NCBI GenBank assembly: GCA_036365145.1
Contig: JAEOAD010000026.1
Coordinates: 4,426,001-4,490,000 of the forward strand
Reading direction: 5' to 3'
From: Orientallactaga sibirica
Lineage: Eukaryota > Chordata > Mammalia > Rodentia > Dipodidae
Length of the DNA stretch: 64,000 nt
Numbering within the stretch: the stretch's first letter is position 1; the number at the start of each line of letters is the position of its first letter. The notes below the pieces were generated by a model. It saw nothing but the letters and a program-made list of their open reading frames with translations. It ran no database searches and was not told where the DNA came from. Made by a program: the position numbers and the translations under genes. Below are positions 45,698 through 56,891 of this stretch, one piece after another.

Positions 45698-47505
45698 TAA
45701 TTCTATAGCGAAAAAAATGACATGTCACTGAGATTGTTTTGTCTTCATAAAACACAGAAAATGGTCTTACAATACCCCATTCTAGTAAATTCAAAGAAGG
45801 CCGGTAAAGTTCCTGTAACATGATGGTCACGAGGAGGGTTTACAATCACACCATATGGCTATGCTTCTCACTGGACTTCTCCAAGGCTGCAGGAGTGACC
45901 TCATGCTGGCAGTCTGACGTGAGGTTCTAAGCTACCGAGACAGCTCACAAAGTGTATCAAACGCACGTCACAAGCTCGAGGGCTCCTCTTGCTGTCCTCT
46001 ATAACTGGACACGGAGTCTGTGGGGAGTCCAGGAAAGTCCCTGAACCCAAACCCCAGGCTTGTGTTTGTATTTAACCAAAGAATTGGGCAAACCAAACTG
46101 AGAGGGATAACTATTAAATTATTATATTTATTTGAGAAAGTATAAAACTAAGGGAAGGAAAATGAATACACCTGCATGGTCTGAGAGCCCATGTGGGCCT
46201 AGAAGAAACCTGAAAAGAGATGGACAGAGAAAAAAGAGAAAATGCAGAGAGCTCCTGCCATGCGGAGGGAAGAAGGTTAGAGAGGGGTAGGTTCTCCCCT
46301 CCTCTCTGGCCCAGCTGGGCCAAGAGACTTACTAGAACCTGGAGGTTCAGGAGGGATGAAAGGGCTGCCAAGGGAACTCGCCTTCCCCTCTCAAGTGTGT
46401 TTATGACCTTACTGTAGTGGGTTTTACCTTTTGGCTCAGGTGAGGCAGAGAGACAGCTGATCGGTTTGGGCTAGGGGCTGGCTCAGGAAGAGGCCAGCTG
46501 TGATGCCAAGTTCTGGGGGTTGAATTTGACCAAACACAATGTCAGGGTTAGATTTAAATTCTAGGAAAGGGGACCTCCTTCCCAGAAGAGGCTCAGGTTG
46601 GAAAAACACATCTAGGGAATTCTTTTAGACAAGAGCTAAGGAGAAGCCAGCTTCTCTGATCTCTAGCAAAGCCCAAGGACATGACTGCTTTTTACTTTCA
46701 TGGTCCCAGTCACCCTAAGTGCCTGACAAAGCTACCCGACTCCCTAGCATACTGAGTAGGGAGACACGGGTACAGGTAACACAAAATATGCCAGCTCTTC
46801 CCTGACAAGTTGATCTCGAACTCCAGAGACATTCCTCAGCTGGAAATATGCCTCCAGGCAGAATGAATGACTCAGCCTTCAGTCTCACACAGAACTGCCT
46901 GGGCAAGGCAGGCTGGTGAGGAAGACCTGAGGAAGGTCAGAGTCGTCCTTCTTCACTTGCAAATGGGACTTAATCTACACACCTGGCAGCTGAGGTGATG
47001 AGCTCATACTTTCACGTGGGCTGAGCCCCCTCCCCCCCGCCAATGATGGTTTGCAATGGGATGACCTGGGTGTGGCCACTTTGTCACTATCAGGGAGAGG
47101 ACACAGTGTGCCAAGTGACAGGTGCTACCCATCCAGAGCTGTAGTGCATATTTACTTGAAACTCTGGATTGTGGCCTAGATCTGAAAGCCTGGCTGACCC
47201 TGCTAACACGCTCACAGAGGTTTGCCTCTGGGAGTGAACTTTGATTAACTCAGCTCAAGAGTCACCAGCCAGAATGCTGCTGCTACTTGTGGTGTTTATG
47301 CGACAAGCTGAGTGGTCACCAGAAAGGCTGGGACCGGAAGGAGAGCAGAAGGACAGCCCGAGAGGTCTTCTCTCCACCATGGGACCAAAGGCCTCTGTGC
47401 ACAGGGCCTGTGGTGGCCTCAGAAGGGATGTCTCAGAGCCCTTCCGGAAGAGCTCCCACCATAGGTGTCCCTCCCCCACCCTGCTGCACTTCTCACTACA
47501 CCCTG
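45698..47505. other. unique intronic sequence
   Basis: About 1.8 kb. A remnant TTATATTTATTTGAGAAAG near 46120 may be a decayed SINE tail. No gene recognised. Confidence 0.5.
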
Positions 47506-47742
47506 CATTTAAAAAAACATTTTATTTATTTATTTGAGAGAGAGAGGGAGACAGAAAGAGATAGATAGAGAGAGAGAGAGATAGAGAGAAGAAAATGGGT
47601 GTGCCAGGGTCTCGAGCCACTACAAACTCCAGACAAATGCACCACCTTGTGCATTTGGCTTATGTGGGTCCTGGGGAATCAAACCTGGGTCGTTGGGCTT
47701 CAAAAGCAAGCACCATAACCACTAAGCCATTTCTTCAACCCT
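47506..47742 (-). mobile_element. short tRNA-SINE
   Basis: The tail has GATAGATAGAGAGAGAGAG. The body is slightly shortened, ending AAGCCATTTCTTCAACCC. Confidence 0.86.
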
Positions 47743-48574
47743 ACACCCTGCATTTTAAGCACTTACTATAATATGCCAATTGTTTATCATCATGCAGATC
47801 AGAAGGCAGGGCTATGTCTGCCCAGGTCATTCCCATCAGCAGCGCAGCATAGAGCAGGCCTCCAGTCCTCCATGGAGAAGGGTACGGAGCATGACAACCA
47901 CACAGGAACAGCCTTGCTACGGGACCCTTGTCCCTAAGCCAATGTCCTCTTGGCCTCTGAGAGTGGGAGATGTGGGTACGACCTGCATCTGCCCTGCTTA
48001 CTCTCCCTTCTGGGTTTCCACTGCTGGCCAAGCATTCCCTCAAACTCTCACTCTAAACAAGAACAGCTCTGGTCAGGCTGTGACCCAGCTCAGAATCATT
48101 TACAGTTTGACTCTCAGAGGGCAGCCGTAGTTCTTGGAGCTCTCCACACTGCCTAGGGCCAAGGATAGGGACACCCCAGAGTGCACAACAGCCACAGAAG
48201 AATTAGACAACTGTGTGTGCATGTGGCCAGCGCTTGTTGGTACTTCATGACAACAGAAGCCAGAAAATGGCATTCTTACATGCTTTGGCTATTTGCTCAA
48301 AACATGATATTAATTTTGAGAATTAAGAACAGCCCGAGCCTTGCCTGGAAGTGTTGGTGAGACCTCCGCTGCTTTGATCCTGGCTCTCACGCAGCTTGGC
48401 TGTCAGCGAGTCCATGTCACTGCTGGATTCAGTTGAACACAGGGCTTGGATGGCATGTTGTCTAGGATTATTTTATTTTTCGCTCAACTGCATAGGCACC
48501 CCAAAGACCAGCCCAGATGCTGGAAACAACAACCACTCCACATGTGGAAGCCAGGTGAAGGGTCTCCTACCGCC
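47743..48574. other. unique intronic sequence
   Basis: No recognised feature. Confidence 0.5.
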
Positions 48575-48690
48575 ATGCTTGTTCTGCCATGACGGACTGC
48601 ACCCTTGAACTGTAAGCCAAAATAGAACCTTCTACCCTTGAGTTGCTTCTTGTCAGGGAGCTAGTCTCAGCAACTCTCTGGAATGAATAG
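48575..48690 (+). mobile_element. old interspersed repeat, 3' end (copy 3)
   Basis: CCATGACGGACTGCACCCTT, GTAAGCCAAAATAGAACC and GTTGCTTCTTGTCAGG match the 3' portion of copies 1, 2 and 4. Confidence 0.55.
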
Positions 48691-48822
48691 ATGTCTGTTC
48701 ACGTTTCCCCAGGAAAAGAAACACAAGACTTGGCCATCACCCAGAGGGGACTGAGATCCTGCAAAAGCCAGTCACAGCTATGTACCTGCTTTTCGAGACA
48801 CTATTTTCCGTAGGCAGAACAG

Positions 48823-48920
48823 CCAGTCACCACAATATGACACTCCTAGACTCTCTCATGCCTTCACTCCATCCAGTCACCACAGTACGACACTCCTAGA
48901 CTCCCTCATGCCTTCACTCC
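48823..48920. repeat. 50-bp tandem duplication
   Basis: Copies start CCAGTCACCACA at 48823 and 48873. They differ at only a few positions (CAATATGA versus CAGTACGA; CTCTCTCATG versus CTCCCTCATG). Confidence 0.93.
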
Positions 48921-49298
48921 TTCCTCTGACACATGGGGGTCGGCTCCCTCAGTCCCAGCATGTAGATTCGCACACACGACCTGTTGCTGGTGCCAACTGC
49001 TCTGGAGCAGACAGCCAGCTGCAGTGCAAACTCCTGCCACCGCTTAGAGCCACGGCAGCTTCAGCTTCAGGTGGCTGGCACGTGGCATCTGCAGTCAGCT
49101 TTACATTTCATGTCCACACTCTGCTTAGGGGAGGGACATCTCTGAGGCCCTTCCCAGATGAAGGCATTTTAGTAATAGAGCAGAGACAACCCTCCAGGGG
49201 GGGCCTGCACCTGCACAGCATACACATAGCTGAGCACACAAGTGATTACCATGAGATTTATTTGAGCTGTTCTGGCCCAAACAAAAGCAAAGCGCGCC

Positions 49299-49310
49299 CA
49301 CGTGCGCGCG

Positions 49311-49346
<36 letters not shown>

Positions 49347-49350
49347 TGCA
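49299..49350. repeat. 52-bp alternating purine-pyrimidine tract, (CA)n core
   Basis: The tract starts CACGTGCGCGCGCACG and ends CACGCATGCA, with every step alternating. In the TTC28 transcript it reads as UG repeats at roughly +51 to +102 of the intron after exon F. Confidence 0.95.
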
Positions 49351-49400
49351 AAACCTACCCAAACAAGCCGAAGATGAGCCTGGCATGTTTTTCTCCCTAC

Positions 49401-49566
49401 CTGGAGTAGTAGGACTCCACGCCCAGGGCTTCGCGGACATTGGCGATGTGCTGCTCCAGGGCGGAACTGGTGGCTGAGGGCAGTGTTGCTCCACTGCCCG
49501 CCTGGAAGTCCTCGGGGTTCTCCACTGCGCCATCACCCAGGTAATGCTCATGAAACTTCAGAATTC
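49401..49566 (-). CDS. TTC28: TTC28 exon F: N-terminal part of the CHAT region
   Basis: This 166-bp exon is the last TTC28 exon found in the window. It encodes ILKFHEHYLGDGAVENPEDF, then QAGSGATLPSATSSALEQHI and ANVREALGVESYYS, ending with AG as the first two bases of an Arg codon (phase 2). The acceptor is TTTGTTTCAG|GAATTC and the donor is CTCCAG|GTAGGG. The next exon of the family should begin in phase 2 with a serine- and acid-rich segment; no such sequence was found between 1 and 49400. A long alternating CA tract lies about 50 bases past the donor. Confidence 0.95.
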
Positions 49567-49718
49567 CTGAAACAAAGCAAGCACAGCCAACGTCATGCAC
49601 AGTTGGGCAGCAGGAGAGATGGACCGAAGGCAGGGGACAGGAATACCACGCGATGTCTCTGCCAAATGTGCTTGGAAACCACGGTCTCCAGCTCTCCGCA
49701 TTTGGGCTAGCACCCTTC

Positions 49719-49830
49719 CTTTCCTTCCCTCCCTCCCTCCCTCCTTCCTTCCTTCCTTCCTTTTTTTTTTTTTAGGTGGGGTCTTACTCTAGCCCAGGCT
49801 GACCTGGAATTTACTATGTAGTCTCAGGGG
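49719..49830 (-). mobile_element. truncated B1-like SINE with pyrimidine tract
   Basis: A CCTT/T-rich run (49719-49772) is followed by AGGTGGGGTCTTACTCTAGC and ends at CTATGTAGTCTCAGGGG; the 5' half of the element is missing. Confidence 0.8.
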
Positions 49831-50318
49831 TCCAGCACCCTTTCTCCAGCCATCACCCTCAGATCTGTTGCCTGAAGCCTGGCACCATTTTTGCCTCTTA
49901 TGATATTGTAGAAGCCCATGTAGGGAGGACTGCTTCCTGTACATTTCCAAACATGCTCTCTGGAACACCAGGCAGGATCAGTGCTCTGGTGTGCCCAGGC
50001 CGAACCTCTGAGATGGAGTTCTTGAACAAAATTAGATTCACCAAGTGGAAACTGTGCCACAAAAGAACTTTCCTTTCACAAACACAAATCAAAGTGTGCA
50101 TTCAGCAAAAATCCAAATGAAAATATTTTAGACCGTTTTAAAATAAAACTAGGGCTGGAGAGATGGCTTAACAGTTAAGGTACTTGCCTGCAAAACCAAA
50201 GGACCCAAGTTTGATTCCACAGTACCCACGTAAACCAGATGCACAAGGTGGTGTATGTGTCTGGAGTTCTTTTGCAGTAGCTAGAAGCCCTGGCATGCCC
50301 ATTCTCTCTCTTTCTTTA

Positions 50319-50355
<37 letters not shown>

Positions 50356-50356
50356 T
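50319..50356. repeat. (ATT)n microsatellite
   Basis: Twelve or so TTA units, the expanded A-tail complement of the B1 that follows. Confidence 0.93.
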
Positions 50357-50500
50357 GGTTTTGCAAGGTAGGGTCTCACTCTGGTCCAGGCTGACCTGGA
50401 ATTAACTATGTAGTCTCAGGGTGGCCTTGAACTCTGGGCGATCCTCCTACCTCTGCCTCCCGAGTGCTGGGATTAAAGGCATGCGCCACCACGCCCAGCT
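50356..50500 (-). mobile_element. B1-like SINE
   Basis: It runs from GGTTTTGCAAGGTAGGG to ACCACGCCCAGC, nested in the tRNA-SINE. Confidence 0.92.
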
Positions 50501-50650
50501 TTTTTTTTTTTTTTAAGGTAGGGTCCCACTCTAGCCTAGGCTGACCTGGAATTCCCTATGTAGTCTCAGGATGGCCTTGAACTCACGGTGATCCTCCTAC
50601 CTCTGCCTCCCTAGTGCTGGGATTAAAGGCATGCACCACCAGGCCCGGCT
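50501..50650 (-). mobile_element. B1-like SINE
   Basis: It runs from a T14 run and AAGGTAGGGTCCCACTC to CACCAGGCCCGGC. It is the second B1 in the same host element. Confidence 0.92.
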
Positions 50651-51227
50651 TTCTCTCTCTTTCTTAAATAAATAAAGTTTAAAATAAAACTAGCTGGTTA
50701 ATGGCCTCTAATGGGTTAAGGAGGGAGAGGAAAAAAAAAGACGTCAGCAGTGGCTTCCTGGCAATACACATGGGCGGCCGTGTTCTCAGATGGTAATGAG
50801 GTGTGCCAGACCTGGAACAGCGTGTCCTCTTGACTGGATCAGAGCTCCCGCCAAAGCTTCAGAGTCCCAATGACAGTGAAGAGGAGCCAGGAAAGGGAGA
50901 CAATGGTGCCTTCTGACACATGCTCATTAGGTCAGGGACCTGGGTATATACCTATCAGGTCATGTCCCCATTATATCACCACCAGAGAGAAATAGGGCGT
51001 GACACCAGCCAGTTGGTCAACCCTGTTTGTTTAAGAATGAGCACCAGCTCGCCGTGAAAATCAACCTAAAACTCAACCCACGAAGGTCAGAGGTGAGAGA
51101 CTCCTAGCCACCGCGATGAAGCCCTGGCTGTAGCAGAAAGAGGTCAGACAAGGGCGTCAGCTGATCTGCTGGTGGAACGACAGACAGGACAACAGGACTC
51201 CGACCCCTACTCGCCAGTCACCACTGT

Positions 51228-51333
51228 TGGCAGAGGCGAGGGACCCTGGCACGTCCATTTTTTCTCTCTCTCTCTTTCTCTTTATCTCCTTGTAATAAAT
51301 AAATAAATAAATAAAAATATTGAAAAAAAAGAG
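51228..51333 (+). mobile_element. short tRNA-SINE, 3' part only
   Basis: GAGGGACCCTGGCACGTCC, a CT run, and AATAAATAAATAAATAAATA remain. Confidence 0.75.
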
Positions 51334-52204
51334 TGTTCTTTGTGGAAAGCCCACATGGTGTGACATGGCACTGAGGGACAGATGATAAATGCTGTGAACC
51401 CAAGAACCATCCGGGAGCTGTCACCTCAACATCACTGCTTTGTAAACATCAGAGAGAAAGAAACACAATGGAGAAAGTCTTGTCAGTTCTCCCTGGCAGT
51501 TGAACTTTTTACAGATATTCATGAAGCCCATTCTTCAAGATTCCCAATTATAAGATCCACTTCCCCAGTCAATAAACTCTAATTGGATCTGGTATGTCTC
51601 CAACATGGGAAAGCCATCAGAATTTTATTATGCAAAAAATATGGCCCTAACAGCCAATTAGCGGGTCTGTATTCAGGGAGACTGTTACATCCTAAATGTT
51701 TAGTGCCGATTTAATCAAAGGAGATTTTTACTCCTGAAGCATATTTTTAACAGAACTGGTTAAAAAAAAAAAAACAGATTTTTGTTGACCTCAAAAATTC
51801 AAGCTTTAGACTTATTTATAAATGGTGAGAGCTGTTATCATTTTGGTCTCTAACGTTACCATGGTAAGAGACCAGATTCTCTAAGTCACATCTAGAAAGA
51901 GCTCATCAGAACATGGTTTTCTTATAGCTTATAAACAGCTGCCTGCAGACAGGGCTGCTATGGCACTAGCCCCCTCCCAGTCTCCCAGTCTCCTGGACAG
52001 ATGTGTCCACTGTCAAGGATCAAGGTCTCTAGGGCCCTTACTAGTGAGATAGCCCACTGTAAATATTCACCGTGGTCAGGGTTCCCGACGCCTAACATCG
52101 CTCCTGTGTCTGACCTGACCTGGGTGACCTCTGGCCCACCCTCCTCAGCCCCTCTCCAGGCTGGTGTCCTCGCTGCCCATTCATTCCCTGCAGAGTGACC
52201 TTAC

Positions 52205-52423
52205 CTGCCCCAGGAGCCAGCAGCCAGCTGTACAGGTAGCCCGCGGCCAGTGAGTAGTACAGCACGAGTCCCCGCTGCCCGTTAACTGTCTCCAAGATCT
52301 GCTCGGTGGTGACTGGTGAGTAGGGGTCGGAGTCCTGTTGTCCTGTCTGTCGTTCCACCAGCAGATCAGCAAACGCCCTTGTCCGACCTCTTTCCGCTAC
52401 AGCCAGGGCTTCATCGTGGTGGC
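52205..52423 (-). CDS. TTC28: TTC28 exon E: last helices before CHAT and CHAT domain start
   Basis: This 219-bp exon encodes HHDEALAVAERGRTRAFADL, then LVERQTGQQDSDPYSPVTTE and a final stretch through NGQRGLVLYYSLAAGYLYSW to APGA. The AERGRTRAFADLL segment is the typical helix joining a TPR array to a CHAT (caspase HetF associated with TPRs) domain. The following VLYYSLAAGYLYSWLLAP resembles the first two CHAT beta strands. The acceptor is TCTCCTAG|GCCACC and the donor is GGGGCAG|GTAAGG (phase 1). The exon is intact. The CHAT catalytic region itself is not in this window, so whether it keeps protease residues cannot be judged here. Confidence 0.95.
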
Positions 52424-54807
52424 CTAGGAGACAAAGGGACAGGCTGAGGGGTCCACTACACACAGCATGCTCACCAGGAAGGAACACTGAGCATGGCCAT
52501 GGGATCTGTGTGAGGCACCACACAGCCTCTGTCCGCGCCGTGGCATGATGGGGTTACTCAGCTTCCATTCCACTCCCTCCTGCAAGCATCCGTGTGATGG
52601 CCACTCTCACAGCACCCCACATTTTTAAAGCTGTGAAACGGACCCCATGCCACCCTAAGTCATGGGGCTCCACAACAGAGCTGACCTCATGGGCTCTGCA
52701 CTCAGCCCTGCCAGCTGTCTGTCCCTCCCACCGGCTGGCTGCAGCCCTCCCCTGCCCCATTCACATGGTCCATTGGGTCCGATGCTGGCACCCTTTGCTT
52801 TTTGGCTCACCGTGCACTCTGCAGAGCTGGCAGGCGAGATCTTGAGGACAACCGCCCGTGGCACTGCTCTCCCCTCTATTTGCTGCCCATCTCCACTTGC
52901 CCCCATCACACCTCTGCACCTGGCCCTCAGCTGGGAAGGACCTTATAGTTGTCCCTCGTCTTCAGTGAGGACTCTGTGTGAAGCTGCCTGGGAGAGTTCT
53001 TTGAGCACACCCGTGTGATGACAAGTGCCAGTATGGCAGGGAGAGCTCAGACCCAGGTCCCTCCTGTGCCCCACACACTTATCGTCCCATGGGGATGCTC
53101 TCAACACCCCATGGGGGAAGGGTTGAACCTCTGGGATCTGTACAGTTCAGAGCTGTGTCTCTCCTTCAAGCCTTTGCTTCATCTTCCAGTCCAAGTGCAA
53201 ATCCCACTTCCTCTGAGAAGCTAGTCTATAATCTAGCTTAGAAACTGATGCAAAGGCGGAAAAATGCAAAGCCACAAACTTCCAAGGGAGGACTGCTTGT
53301 ACGTGTAGGGAACGGACTGCAGAGGACAGAGCAGCAGGAAAAATGTCAGCATGGAGCGGCTGCCAGAGTCAGAGCTGAAGAGACAGACAGCAAGCCAGGG
53401 CAAGGAGCCCGAAGCCACAGCTCCATGGCCCTGAGTAGGCCTCGCCCCCTGCTGCTCAGGCAGCCATGGAAAGAGGGATTTATGAGAGTGTATGCAAATA
53501 TCTTCTTTTACTCTATTAAGTTATTAACTGGAACAGCAGGGACAATTTCTGTGCACATTGGAAAATCAGCCCCAAAGTGCTAGACAGACTTAACACTGTG
53601 ATTATAATGGTTAATAGATTTTAATCCAGGCAGTGAGCATATTCAATTTTCCAGGGGAAAACTTGAGCACTCTTATGTGTTAGCAAAGGACAGGTGAGTG
53701 GAAAGGCCTCAAATCGTCATTAGTGCTGGTGCACGTCGTGATGATGGCTTGTCTTCCTCAGCAACTTGGCTGCATTGGAAACACTTGGGAAATGCACCTC
53801 TGTGGCTCTCTGTGAGGGTGCTTCCCGAGAGGTCCAACTGAGGCATGAAGACCCACACTGAAGGTAGGTGGCGTCATCCCACGGCTGGGGCAGTCCCAGA
53901 CAGAATGAGAAGGAGAAAGCCAGCTGAATGCCGGCATCTCTCTGCTTCCTGACCTCAGGTGCAGCATGAGCAGCGGATGCTTCTGCTGCCACCGACAGAG
54001 CCACGCTCACCACCGTGCCGTCCACATCACGAAGGATGACACCCCCAAACCATGGGTCAAAATGAACCCTTCCTGAGGATGTTTCTGTTGGGTATTTTGT
54101 CTCGGCAAAAGTAACTTTCAAAAATATCTCTTGGGAAGTAGAAGGCAATGGCAGACTCGGCAGGGGATGGCTGCGACCACGGAAGGCCAGGGCCAGGGGG
54201 GTGGTAGCCACAAGTGCCCTGCGGCATGTAGTGCTCAGGCCTGAGAGGATGGCTCTTAACTGGGTGTCAGAGCCCAGGGTACAGGACCACAGGGCACAAG
54301 CATTGATTAGGTAGCAAGGGTGCGAGGCAGGGAAACAAGAGGCCAGTGTCTTCGCAGCCTCTTGCTCTAAGTGAGGCTTTTAGCAGCTGTCTGTGGAGAG
54401 AGACACCAGGCTCAAGCATCTTCAGCTCAGAGTCTCCTGCTCTGCTTCTGAAACCTTCTGGCCCAGTCCCCTGCTTTGCTTCCCCATCATCTGAGTTTCT
54501 CTCTTGTAGGGAAGACACTCTGGTCACACTGTGATGTAGCCTAAGCTAAGTGTCTTGACTCTAACCCCCAGGGCTGGCACTGGCTGGGCATGGTGTAGGT
54601 GCTCTGCCAATCTTAGCTGAATGAATGAATAAATGTTCACTAGCTGGGTGTGTTTGTGTTTGTGGCTTCACTCTGTGCTGAGACAAGTCATACTTCATCA
54701 AGCCATCACCCGACAGCGCGGATACATGTGTGCACATGTGCACAAGACACGCACGCGTGCACACGCACACACCCACTCAAGCACTTTCAGATCCTATCTG
54801 TTCTCAC
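52424..54807 (-). other. TTC28: TTC28 intron between exons D and E
   Basis: The 2384-bp intron runs from GTGAGAAC to TCTCCTAG. It carries one copy of an old interspersed repeat (about 53735-54118) but no SINE. A CA/CG-rich alternating stretch lies near 54725-54775. The remainder is unique. Confidence 0.9.
53735..54118 (+). mobile_element. old interspersed repeat (copy 4, longest)
   Basis: In order: CTCAGCAACTTGGCTGCATT, GCGTCATCCCACGGCTGGGG, AAGCCAGCTGAATGCCGGCA, CATGGGTCAAAATGAACCCT and GGTATTTTGTCTCGGC. This is the only copy not broken by later insertions. Confidence 0.62.
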
Positions 54808-54937
54808 CTAGGCTGACAAGCACCCGCTGTAAGGCCTGGTAGGACGATGTCTGCAGGTCGAAGAGGGAGAGCTTGCAGTCTGCGCTCAGCTGGGCCTCGT
54901 GCCGAATTGCTTCAAACAAGGCCGAGGCCCGATAAAG
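54808..54937 (-). CDS. TTC28: TTC28 exon D: linker between the TPR array and CHAT domain
   Basis: This 130-bp exon encodes LYRASALFEAIRHEAQLSAD followed by CKLSLFDLQTSSYQALQRVLVSL, plus the first base of a Gly codon. The acceptor is CCCTTGCAG|CTTTATCG and the donor is CAGCCTAG|GTGAGAAC (phase 1). The LFDLQTSSYQALQRVLVSLG segment is the helical region that precedes AVAERGRTRAFADLL in TPR-CHAT proteins. There is no internal stop. Confidence 0.94.
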
Positions 54938-55147
54938 CTGCAAGGGACAGAGAAGGTCACTCATGTTTCAGTGCCGGTGCCCAGCTGCTCACACACTAGA
55001 GATAACTTTTGCTTATACCTTGGTGCAGAACCTAAGTCTTTTAGAAAAGGTTTGAAAAGACTTTTTTTTTTTTTTTAAAAGATTGGTCTTTGTGGCCCTG
55101 AAGAACTGTCACATCATCAGATCCAGTAAACCATAGTTTATATCATC

Positions 55148-55304
55148 AATTTTGTTTTTTGTCTGTTCAGGCAGAGACTCATTCTAGCCCAGCCTGACTT
55201 GGAACTCACTCTATAGACCAAGCTGGCCTTAAACTCATAGTGATTATCCTACCTCAGCCTCCCGAGTGCTGGGATTATAGAGGCATGAGCCACCATGTCT
55301 AGCT
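55148..55304 (-). mobile_element. diverged B1-like SINE
   Basis: GTTCAGGCAGAGACTCATTC to CCACCATGTCTAGC. Confidence 0.75.
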
Positions 55305-55357
55305 ATATAATCATACAGAAATAGGCAGGTTTTTAAAACAGGCCTTTTTACTGGCAA

Positions 55358-55422
55358 CCTGCATCTGGCTTACGTGGGTCCTGGAGAATCATGAATGGAC
55401 AATAAGCCATCTCTCCAGCCCC
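55358..55422 (-). mobile_element. collapsed tRNA-SINE
   Basis: CATCTGGCTTACGTGGGTCC is joined almost directly to AAGCCATCTCTCCAGCCC. Confidence 0.7.
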
Positions 55423-55429
55423 TATATAA

Positions 55430-55670
55430 TCATTTTTTAAAACTTTTTTTTACTGGCAACCTCCGTACATATGGACAATATACCATCATCATAATCCCCT
55501 TCCACTCCCCTCCCTTTCCCCTTTCTAGTCCCCTCCAATGAATCCCTTCGTCTTTCCAGCTACTCTCTCTTCTATTTGATGTCACCATTTCTTCCTTCCC
55601 ATTGTGCAGGTCTTGTGTAGGTAGCGTCAGCCCCTGTGAGCTCATGAACACCACGGCCACTTAGTGATAT
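55430..55670 (-). mobile_element. possible L1 3'-end fragment
   Basis: The pyrimidine-rich stretch at 55496-55536 and GTCTTGTGTAGGTAGCGTC resemble the complement of a rodent L1 3' untranslated end. Tentative. Confidence 0.42.
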
Positions 55671-55680
55671 AAAGAACTTT

Positions 55681-55842
55681 TTTGGTTTTTTTTTGGTTTT
55701 TCGAGGTTGGGTCTCACTCTAGCTCAGGCTAACCTGGAATTCACTATGTAGTCTCAGGGTGGCCTTGAACTCACGGCGATGATCCTCCTACCTCTGCCTC
55801 CCGAGGGCTGGGATTAAAGGCGTGTGCCACCACGCCCGGCTA
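55681..55842 (-). mobile_element. B1-like SINE
   Basis: It runs from GGTTTTTCGAGGTTGGG to ACCACGCCCGGC, little diverged. Confidence 0.9.
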
Positions 55843-56891
55843 TAAAGAACTTTTGACAGATGAAGGATATAAAAGACAAGTGTTACAGGCTTACAGTCTG
55901 AAGGACATAAAAAGCCAGTTATTAATCCAATCAAGAGCTGGTTTTGATTAAATAAAACAAACAAAAAGCCTCTACTTTAGTCATGAGACAAGCATAACCC
56001 ACCACCCCGGGGTGCAGAGGGATGGGAGTGGGGAGCAGTATAGAGAGATACACAATGGCTGGACAAGGCTGGGCAATGAAACAAGGTGTCCGCACTCTTG
56101 CATCTTGGGTGGTCCAGTGCTCCAGAGCCAGACAGGCTCCCTAAAGAGCTGTGCTAGTCACATCGACACCCTGGGGAGCAAACAGCTGACACTCCTTCCA
56201 GAGATCTGTTCCGCCTGTCCACAGATGAGAACAGAACAAGCTCCTGACCGCCCCGCCCACACACTGCTGTGCGGCTTTGGAGACGACATGGAGCCTCCGT
56301 TTCTCCTTCTCTATCGATAAAGGGGTGGCGATCATTTGCCTGCCTGAGCTATAAATTCTGGGCATGAAAGTACTTTGAAAATTGCCAGTCACTACATGAA
56401 TGTGTTTTAGTTTAGATACCTAAGAAATGATAGAATTAATCCTTGAAATGGCCTTCAATCCCTAAAGAGCACAGCAAAGCACCCTACTATCCGAGGACAC
56501 TGTGGCACAACGCAGTCCCATCACATCCTCAGGTCTCGTGTGGCTCTGGACAGGGGTCTTGCTGTGTTCAGCTGGGTCCCCTCTGCCTGACATCTCCAGG
56601 ACTCACTCATGCTTGTCAAGGGATGAGCTGGTCTTAGAAGCAGATGTTCTCCCTGCTTCTCTAGCCACACAGAGGAGACACAGAACTCTGGCAATCTTTC
56701 ATCTCCAGAGCCAGCGCGACCACAGACTGCTCTTCTGCTATTCTACACATGCACAACATGGACTTCCCATGAGAGAGGGAGAGACGTTACAGCCACTGCT
56801 GTAGCTACAAACTTACAGAGAAATTACTGTCCAAAACTACGAATTCCTATTTTACTTCTGTTAGGAAGAATGTAATTTTTGTATTAAAATT

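Larger units (their letters stand above)
1..49400 (-). other. TTC28: TTC28 intron downstream of exon F (partial)
   Basis: The donor is at 49400-49399 (GT on the minus strand). No reading frame in this interval continues the protein, so it is read as one long intron whose acceptor is outside the window. A separate noncoding transcript within it cannot be excluded from sequence alone. Confidence 0.75.
50136..50693 (+). mobile_element. short tRNA-SINE split by two B1 insertions, with target-site duplication
   Basis: TTTAAAATAAAACTAG lies at 50137-50152 and again at 50678-50693. The SINE starts at about 50152, breaks after its CT run (about 50320), and its tail CTTTCTTAAATAAATAAA resumes at about 50651. 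Confidence 0.9.
49567..52204 (-). other. TTC28: TTC28 intron between exons E and F
   Basis: The 2638-bp intron runs from GTAAGGTC to GTTTCAG. It holds a truncated B1, a tRNA-SINE split by two B1 copies with a visible target-site duplication, and a SINE 3' fragment. An AT-rich repeat-free stretch at 51340-52000 has several TAATTA-like words. Confidence 0.9.

Noticed and set aside
1..49400. A further TTC28 exon in the long left-hand interval
   Set aside because: The expected phase-2 continuation after exon F was not recognised in any listed frame. A short exon hidden between SINEs cannot be entirely excluded by eye.
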